From NCBI RefSeq assembly GCF_008710285.1, contig NZ_VYQF01000013.1, positions 1-64,000 on the forward strand: a DNA stretch of 64,000 nucleotides, in the 5' to 3' direction. This document shows positions 58,404 to 64,000 of this stretch, one piece after another. A model generated the notes under the pieces. It did not search any database. It had not been told where the DNA came from and worked only from the letters and a program-made list of their open reading frames with translations. The DNA comes from Ginsengibacter hankyongi (GTDB lineage: Bacteria > Bacteroidota > Bacteroidia > Chitinophagales > Chitinophagaceae). Within the stretch, counting starts at the first letter, position 1; each line of letters begins with the position of its first letter. The position numbers and the translations under genes are program-made.

Positions 58404-60032
58404 ATGCTCCCAAAAATAAATCCAGCAAACACTGAATCGTGGAAACTATTGCAACAACATTTTGAAGAGATGAAAAATGTTCCTGTTAAAGATCTTTTTA
58501 TGGAAGATCCTGAAAGGTTTGAAAAATATTCTTTTGCCGTACCTGAAATCGTTTGTGATTTTTCCAAGAATAGAATTAATGATACCACCACCAGGCTTCT
58601 TTTGCAACTAGCCGACGAATGCGGATTGAGGCAAGCCATAGATGCGATGTTTTCCGGCGAAAAAATTAATGAAACGGAGGGCCGTTCAGTCTTACATACG
58701 GCGCTGAGGAATTTTTCCGGCAAACCTGTTCTCTCCGATGGAAAAGATGTAATGCCTGAAGTGAAAAGAGTGCTTGAACAAATGAAAAGTTTTTGTTCAA
58801 GGGTTCATTCGGGTGAATGGAAAGGCTATAGCGGTAAAACAATAAAATATTTTGTAAACATTGGAATTGGCGGCAGCGACCTCGGGCCTGTAATGGTTAC
58901 GGAAGCATTGAAACCGTATTGGGTGGAAGGCATTCAAACTTATTTTGTAAGTAATATTGATGGAACCGACCTTGCCGAGGTTCTGAAAAAAATCACTCCT
59001 GATGAAACTATGTTTTTAATTGCATCAAAAACTTTCACAACCCAGGAAACCATGACTAATGCCCACTCTGCGAGGGACTGGTTTATGAAAGCTGCATCGG
59101 ATGAAAAAGCCGTTGCCAAGCATTTCGTAGCACTTAGTACTAATGAAAAAGATGTGCGGGCGTTTGGAATAGATACCGAAAATATGTTTGAATTCTGGGA
59201 TTGGGTTGGCGGCAGGTATAGCCTGTGGAGTGCTATCGGGCTTTCTATTGCATTAACTATCGGGTACGATAATTTTGAAAATTTATTGAAAGGCGCATAT
59301 TCTGTGGACCAGCATTTTAACGAAACTGCCTTCGAAAAGAATGTTCCTGTACTCATGGCATTAATAAGCCTGTGGTATATCAATTTCTTTGGCGCACAAT
59401 CCGAGGCAATACTTCCTTACGATCAATATATGCATCGTTTTCCAGCTTATTTTCAACAGGGAAATATGGAAAGCAATGGGAAGCATGTAGACCGTAATGG
59501 TAACAAAGTAACTTATGCTACCGGCCCCGTTATCTGGGGCGAACCTGGAACTAATGGACAGCATGCTTTTTACCAATTGATTCACCAGGGCACGTTATTG
59601 ATTCCGTGCGATTTTATTGCACCGGTTCTCACACATAATCCATTGGGCGATCATCATCGTATATTACTCTCTAACTTTTTTGCACAAACGGAAGCATTAA
59701 TGAATGGAAAAATCAGGGAGGAACTTCAAGCAGAGAAAGTGCCTGAGTCTATTATTCCTTTCAGAGAGTTTGAAGGAAACAAGCCGACCAATTCTTTCCT
59801 GGTAACGGAAATAACTCCCACCACTTTAGGCGAATTAATTGCCCTGTACGAGCATAAGATTTTTGTGCAGGGAATTATATGGAATATTTACAGCTTCGAT
59901 CAATGGGGTGTGGAATTAGGAAAACAACTGGCGAAACAAATATTGCCTGAATTGCAGGATAACAGTGTTGTAACATCGCATGACGCTTCAACAAACGGAT
60001 TGATTAATACTTATAAGAAGTTAAGAGAATAA
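58404..60032 (+). CDS. pgi: glucose-6-phosphate isomerase
   Basis: Pgi interconverts glucose-6-phosphate and fructose-6-phosphate in glycolysis. The 542-residue length matches the long (E. coli-like) type. Conserved blocks are [18 protein letters not shown] near 152-169, [14 protein letters not shown] near 208-221, the signature [16 protein letters not shown] near 269-284, and [19 protein letters not shown] with the catalytic Glu-His near 377-396. [14 protein letters not shown] ends the family. The ATG at 58404 fits the usual start. A terminator follows. Confidence 0.95.
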   Translation: MLPKINPANTESWKLLQQHFEEMKNVPVKDLFMEDPERFEKYSFAVPEIVCDFSKNRINDTTTRLLLQLADECGLRQAIDAMFSGEKINETEGRSVLHTALRNFSGKPVLSDGKDVMPEVKRVLEQMKSFCSRVHSGEWKGYSGKTIKYFVNIGIGGSDLGPVMVTEALKPYWVEGIQTYFVSNIDGTDLAEVLKKITPDETMFLIASKTFTTQETMTNAHSARDWFMKAASDEKAVAKHFVALSTNEKDVRAFGIDTENMFEFWDWVGGRYSLWSAIGLSIALTIGYDNFENLLKGAYSVDQHFNETAFEKNVPVLMALISLWYINFFGAQSEAILPYDQYMHRFPAYFQQGNMESNGKHVDRNGNKVTYATGPVIWGEPGTNGQHAFYQLIHQGTLLIPCDFIAPVLTHNPLGDHHRILLSNFFAQTEALMNGKIREELQAEKVPESIIPFREFEGNKPTNSFLVTEITPTTLGELIALYEHKIFVQGIIWNIYSFDQWGVELGKQLAKQILPELQDNSVVTSHDASTNGLINTYKKLRE

Positions 60033-60127
60033 CATTTCTTATATCAAACTTTGGTATAAGTTTCATTAAATCGAAATTTTATTTCGGTTCTGAATTTTAA
60101 AAATCCTTTTTCATGAGATAAAAAAAA

Positions 60128-60156
60128 AACCTCCGGTTTAATGGAGGTTATTTTTT
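60128..60156 (+). terminator. rho-independent terminator after pgi
   Basis: AACCTCC (60128-60134) pairs with GGAGGTT (60143-60149) around an eight-base loop, then ATTTTTT. An A-run in front makes it usable on the minus strand too. Confidence 0.7.
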
Positions 60157-60224
60157 CAATGCTTGTTCATAACGCAAGCAATAATTGAATAACGTTACAG
60201 ATAATTTTCTATTGTATTGAAAAT

Positions 60225-60250
60225 AAAAAAACCCAGAGAAATTCTCCGGG
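60225..60250 (-). terminator. rho-independent terminator after the TPR protein gene
   Basis: On the minus strand CCCGGAGAA, a one-base loop region and TTCTCTGGG form a nine-pair stem with one G-U pair, followed by seven T. It lies 30 bases past the stop. Confidence 0.7.
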
Positions 60251-60279
60251 CCTTCTCTCACGTGTATTTAATCATTCAA

Positions 60280-61590
60280 TTAATTTACAAACTTCGTATC
60301 AGCACTATCATACTTTTCCTGGTACAATTTCACTTTATCATTTTGATTCAGGCTTTCATAAATTTTTTGCATAAGATCTACAATTGATTTATACTTGGAT
60401 TTGTCTGCTTTTTTATAGTTCGCTTCCAGCGTTGTCAGCGCTTTGTCGGCATAAGGAATTGCTTTATTAAAAGCATCTTTTGATTGGGCATTCAAATCTG
60501 CTTTCTTCTTCACATCATCAGGCTTAGTGCTTTTTATTTTTAAAGCTGAATCTCTCACATCTACACCATGATTATAATAATATTGGGCATACAACCAGTT
60601 AGTAACAACATCATTTGGATTTAGGGAATGTGCTTTTTCAATTTCAGTGCCTAGTGTTTGGAGCAAGGCGTCCCTGTTTTTAATTACTACACCCTCGTCT
60701 CCATTATAAATATATCCAAAAATATCGTTGGCGTAGTTGAAATGATACATGAGGCTGTCAGGGCGTTTTGTAACCAACTCATTGTATTTTGCAAACAATG
60801 CATCGTTGTCTTTTTTCTCGCGGTAATAATCTATCAGCACTAAATCAAAGTAATCATTATCGGGAAAAAGTTTTTTACCGAGATTGGCGTATTTCATCAT
60901 ATTCGCTTCATCCTTTGCATCTTTATAATGCAACATGAGCCATTGATATGGAAGAATAAAAGCAGCATTGCCCTCTCCTCCTTCTTTTGTTCCGTTGATA
61001 TTTGCATCGGCAAGTTTGGTAAAGTAAGTAAGAGCCACATCCATTTTACCCGCATTAAGTGCCGCCTTTGCAATATTTAAAACGAGCGTTGTATCTACTT
61101 CAGGAATTTTGGACCATTTGTTTTCGGCAATATATTGCCCAACGTTATTAGCTTTTATAAATAAGTTCATGGCATCTTCAAAACCCGCCTTGTTGCCCGT
61201 AGGTGCCGCAGCATTAAAAGCACTAGCGCCCGCTTCATAATATCCTGTATATAAATTAAAAATCGGGGCATACTGATCTTTAATGATCACCAATTTCAAT
61301 TTAATGTTGGCCGAATCAGCTGCTGCTTTTTTAAAGGCTTCGAATGCCTGCTCTCTTGCATCCGGGGCCAAAGATTTGAATTGATCACTTGAAGCAATTT
61401 GCTCGTAAATTTTAGCTTTATAATATTGCCCTTCCCCGTCATTGGGAGACTTCGCAACATATGCATCTATATCGGTCTTAGCTTTATCAAGCTGCTTTTT
61501 ATCTAAGTCAGCTTTTACACTTTTGAGATCTTGTGCAAAAATCAGCGTTGCAAAAAAACTAAATAGTAAAGTGAAAATAACTTTTTTCAT
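60280..61590 (-). CDS. secreted TPR-like protein
   Basis: This 436-residue protein has a signal peptide (MKKVIFTLLFSFFATLIFAQ). The mature part is almost entirely helical with TPR-like pairs: VKADLDKKQLDKAKTDIDAYVAKSPNDGEGQYYKAKIYEQIA (25-66), AKAALNAGKMDVALTYFTKLAD, KKLFPDNDYFDLVLIDYYREKKDNDALFAKYNELVTKRPDS. It probably serves as a periplasmic scaffold. Downstream of gyrA by 21 bases on the same strand, so it may be co-transcribed with gyrA although no functional link is known. Confidence 0.8.
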   Translation of the reverse strand: MKKVIFTLLFSFFATLIFAQDLKSVKADLDKKQLDKAKTDIDAYVAKSPNDGEGQYYKAKIYEQIASSDQFKSLAPDAREQAFEAFKKAAADSANIKLKLVIIKDQYAPIFNLYTGYYEAGASAFNAAAPTGNKAGFEDAMNLFIKANNVGQYIAENKWSKIPEVDTTLVLNIAKAALNAGKMDVALTYFTKLADANINGTKEGGEGNAAFILPYQWLMLHYKDAKDEANMMKYANLGKKLFPDNDYFDLVLIDYYREKKDNDALFAKYNELVTKRPDSLMYHFNYANDIFGYIYNGDEGVVIKNRDALLQTLGTEIEKAHSLNPNDVVTNWLYAQYYYNHGVDVRDSALKIKSTKPDDVKKKADLNAQSKDAFNKAIPYADKALTTLEANYKKADKSKYKSIVDLMQKIYESLNQNDKVKLYQEKYDSADTKFVN

Positions 61591-61611
61591 TGTTGTTTAA
61601 TTATTGTGAAT

Positions 61612-64000
61612 TTATTGATTTTCATTTTCATCGTCTTTTGAAATTTCGTTTTCATTCGGCTCAGTACTTTCTCCCGGCGCTTCCAATTCGCTAGTTATCG
61701 TATTTTCAACTGGTTCTTCATCATCCTCATGCTCATTCAATTTTGTAATCGCAGCTATTTCATCACCTTCATCGAGCCTTATTAATTTCACTCCCTGGGT
61801 GGCTCTTCCAGCTTCTCTTATAGTGGCAATTGAGGTTCGAATTGTTACGCCGGATTTACAGGTTATCATTAAATCCTGTTTTTCATTCACGTTCAACAGT
61901 CCGATTAACGAACCGGTTTTCGCGGTAACATTTATCGTCTTCACTCCTTTGCCCCCACGATTCGTAATTCTATATTCTTCCACCGCGGTTCGCTTTCCAA
62001 ATCCTTTGCTGCTTACCACAAGAACACTTACATCAGGATCATCACTATTTACACAAATCATACCAACTACCTCATCATCATTTTCATCAACAGAAATACC
62101 AAAAACTCCAATGGCTCCTCTCCCGGTTGGCCTTACTTTTTCTTCAGGAAAGCGAATGGCCCTGCCACTTTTTACAGCCATCATTATTTCTTTTTTCCCG
62201 TCGGTAAGGCACGCATCTAATAACTGATCGCCGTCATTTATGGTAATAGCGTTTACACCATTTTGTCTCGGTCTCGAAAAATCGGCAACCCGCGTTTTTT
62301 TAATAATCCCTTTCCTGGTACAAAGCACAATATAATTATTGTTGATGTATTCTTCATCTTGCAGGTCTTTAATATCTATAATAGCTCTTATTTTATCATC
62401 CGCCGGAATTTGTATAAGATTTTGTATGGCCCTGCCTTTGCTCTGTTTATCTCCTTCTGTAATTTCATAAACTTTCAGCCAGAAGCATTTTCCATTTTCT
62501 GTAAAAAATAATAACGTATGATGCGTAGACGCAACAAAAAGTTGCTCGATATAATCTTCCTGCCGCGTGCTGCTTCCTTTAGCGCCTCTCCCTCCCCTGC
62601 GTTGCTGACGGTATTCCGTAGCCGAAGTTCTTTTAATATAACCCAGGTGTGAAATGGTAACTACAACATCTTCTTCCTCAATCAGGTCCTGCATACTTAT
62701 TTCATCGGCGAGATAAGTAATTTCTGTTTTGCGGGCATCACCAAATTTTTGTTTTATTTCTTCAAGTTCATCTTTTATAATCTGGAAACGCATTCCTTCA
62801 TTTTCAAGAATTTCTTTTAATCTCCCGATTAAAGCCATTATCTCTTCATGCTCTTTTTTAATTTTATCACGTTCCATTCCTGTAAGGCGTTGTAACCTTA
62901 GTTCAAGAACAGCTTTGGCCTGTATTTCGCTCATCTGGAAATTCGAAATCAATCCATCTTTCGCAACTTCAGGCGTTGACGAATTTCTTATGAGTGTTAT
63001 CACTTCATCCAAATGATCTAAAGCGATAAGATAACCCTCAAGTATATGCGCTCTTTCTTCGGCTTTCTTTAATTCAAATTTTGTTCGGCGGATTACCACT
63101 TCATGGCGGAAATCAACAAATTCTCTTATAAGGTCTTTTATATTCAGAATCTTAGGCCTTCCTTTTACAAGGGCGACATTATTAATACCGAAAGAGGTTT
63201 GCAGTTCGCTGTGCTTATACAAATGATTGATGACAACCTGTGCAATGGTATCTTTCTTTAGTTCCACAACAATCCTTGTTCCCTCTTTATTATTACTCTC
63301 GTTATTTACATCCGAAACTCCTTCGATAATTTTATCATTAATAAGATGGCCGATTTTTTCTGTGAGTGTATCACGATTTACCTGGTAAGGAACTTCTGTA
63401 ATTACAATTTTTTCTTTGCCGTTTTTTGAAGTTTCAACAACAACTTTGCCCCTCAGTACCACTCTTCCCCGTCCTGTATGTAACCCAGCTTTCACTCCTT
63501 CATAGCCGTGAATGATACCGCCGGTAGGAAAATCGGGAGCCTTTACAATCTTTATAAGATCATCAATAGAAATGTCTTTATTATCAATATAGGCAACACA
63601 GCCATCCACAACTTCAGTAAGATTATGAGGTAGCATATTAGTTGCCATGCCCACAGCAATACCGCTCGAACCATTTAATAATAGCTGCGGAATACGTGTA
63701 GGCAACACCGTTGGTTCCTTTGTAGAATCATCATAGTTCAACTGGAAATCAATCGTGTCTTTTTCAATATCGTCCAACATCGTTTCAGCTATTCGCTCCA
63801 GGCGCACTTCGGTATAACGCATAGCTGCGGGACTATCACCATCCTGGCTACCAAAATTTCCCTGTCCGTCCACAAGCGTATAACGCATGCTCCAATCCTG
63901 CGCCATGCGCACCATTGTATCATAAATTGACGCATCACCATGGGGATGGTATTTACCCATCACATCACCGACTATACGGGCAGATTTTTTGTAAGGCCTG
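61612..64000 (-). CDS. gyrA: DNA gyrase subunit A, 5' end beyond the window
   Basis: GyrA is the cutting and rejoining subunit of gyrase, which adds negative supercoils. The coding frame runs off the right end of the window; 796 codons of it are present, so about 30 or more N-terminal residues are missing. The visible part begins with [34 protein letters not shown]. The active-site Tyr is in [18 protein letters not shown]. The GyrA-box of the C-terminal pinwheel reads [11 protein letters not shown] (consensus QRRGGKG), which separates gyrase from topoisomerase IV. The tail is acidic and low complexity ([15 protein letters not shown]). Confidence 0.95.
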   Translation of the reverse strand, partial: RPYKKSARIVGDVMGKYHPHGDASIYDTMVRMAQDWSMRYTLVDGQGNFGSQDGDSPAAMRYTEVRLERIAETMLDDIEKDTIDFQLNYDDSTKEPTVLPTRIPQLLLNGSSGIAVGMATNMLPHNLTEVVDGCVAYIDNKDISIDDLIKIVKAPDFPTGGIIHGYEGVKAGLHTGRGRVVLRGKVVVETSKNGKEKIVITEVPYQVNRDTLTEKIGHLINDKIIEGVSDVNNESNNKEGTRIVVELKKDTIAQVVINHLYKHSELQTSFGINNVALVKGRPKILNIKDLIREFVDFRHEVVIRRTKFELKKAEERAHILEGYLIALDHLDEVITLIRNSSTPEVAKDGLISNFQMSEIQAKAVLELRLQRLTGMERDKIKKEHEEIMALIGRLKEILENEGMRFQIIKDELEEIKQKFGDARKTEITYLADEISMQDLIEEEDVVVTISHLGYIKRTSATEYRQQRRGGRGAKGSSTRQEDYIEQLFVASTHHTLLFFTENGKCFWLKVYEITEGDKQSKGRAIQNLIQIPADDKIRAIIDIKDLQDEEYINNNYIVLCTRKGIIKKTRVADFSRPRQNGVNAITINDGDQLLDACLTDGKKEIMMAVKSGRAIRFPEEKVRPTGRGAIGVFGISVDENDDEVVGMICVNSDDPDVSVLVVSSKGFGKRTAVEEYRITNRGGKGVKTINVTAKTGSLIGLLNVNEKQDLMITCKSGVTIRTSIATIREAGRATQGVKLIRLDEGDEIAAITKLNEHEDDEEPVENTITSELEAPGESTEPNENEISKDDENENQ

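Overview
The window reads as chromosomal DNA from a Bacteroidota bacterium, most likely of the Chitinophagaceae. Support comes from families largely confined to that phylum (DUF3276, DUF3822, BT_3928-type DoxX protein, DUF5686, DUF4249, DUF3857/transglutaminase pairs), a short primary sigma factor without region 1.1, several TAnnTTTG promoter -7 boxes, weak Shine-Dalgarno usage and an A+T-leaning composition. I saw no rRNA, tRNA, CRISPR array, insertion sequence or prophage. The species call is inference.

Layout. 1-1375: a small GIY-YIG nuclease gene embedded in REP-like inverted modules, including three identical 93-bp tandem copies. 1375-14849: an exopolysaccharide cluster with four glycosyltransferases, an FkbM and two other methyltransferases, a Wzy-like membrane protein, a secreted beta-helix protein, an exosortase, a WcaF-type acyltransferase, a CpsB-type PHP phosphatase and an MsbA-like ABC exporter. 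No Wzx flippase, Wza or Wzc is visible, so the locus is either incomplete here or uses the ABC exporter. 14981-23929: small DUF genes, lpxK, a folate-cyclo-ligase/bioD/rsmD/DUF3822 operon, a MATE pump, a four-helix-bundle (S23-like) gene bracketed by inverted repeats, ndk, and a TraB/GumN protein. 24017-35644: envelope and secreted proteins (two DUF3857/transglutaminase paralogues, DUF5686, penicillin acylase family), a 21-bp minisatellite and bioF. 35704-46894: miaE, signal peptidase I, an alpha/beta hydrolase, a sigma-54-type activator without a DNA-binding domain, prfB with its programmed frameshift, a DinB-like protein, recF-DUF721, a lone OppB-type permease, a DoxX protein, DUF1599 and folP. 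46954-64000: FKBP lipoprotein, NrnA-like phosphoesterase, M1 peptidase, folB, trxB, DUF4249, rpoD/sigA, threonine aldolase, sterol desaturase, pgi, a TPR protein and the 5'-truncated gyrA.

The region from about 15 to 64 kb is ordinary housekeeping and envelope content. The accessory part is the first 15 kb. The points most worth a second look are: the GIY-YIG gene inside its repeat array; the exosortase reading frame, which has no standard start codon upstream of its first membrane helix and follows the stop of a repeat-invaded glycosyltransferase in the same frame; the four-helix-bundle gene between perfect 22-bp inverted repeats; the ten-unit 21-bp minisatellite that is open on both strands; and a set of family proteins with altered key residues (RsmD GPPY, sigma-54 activator GSFTSA, DUF3857 paralogue without its transglutaminase His, FolP loop 1).
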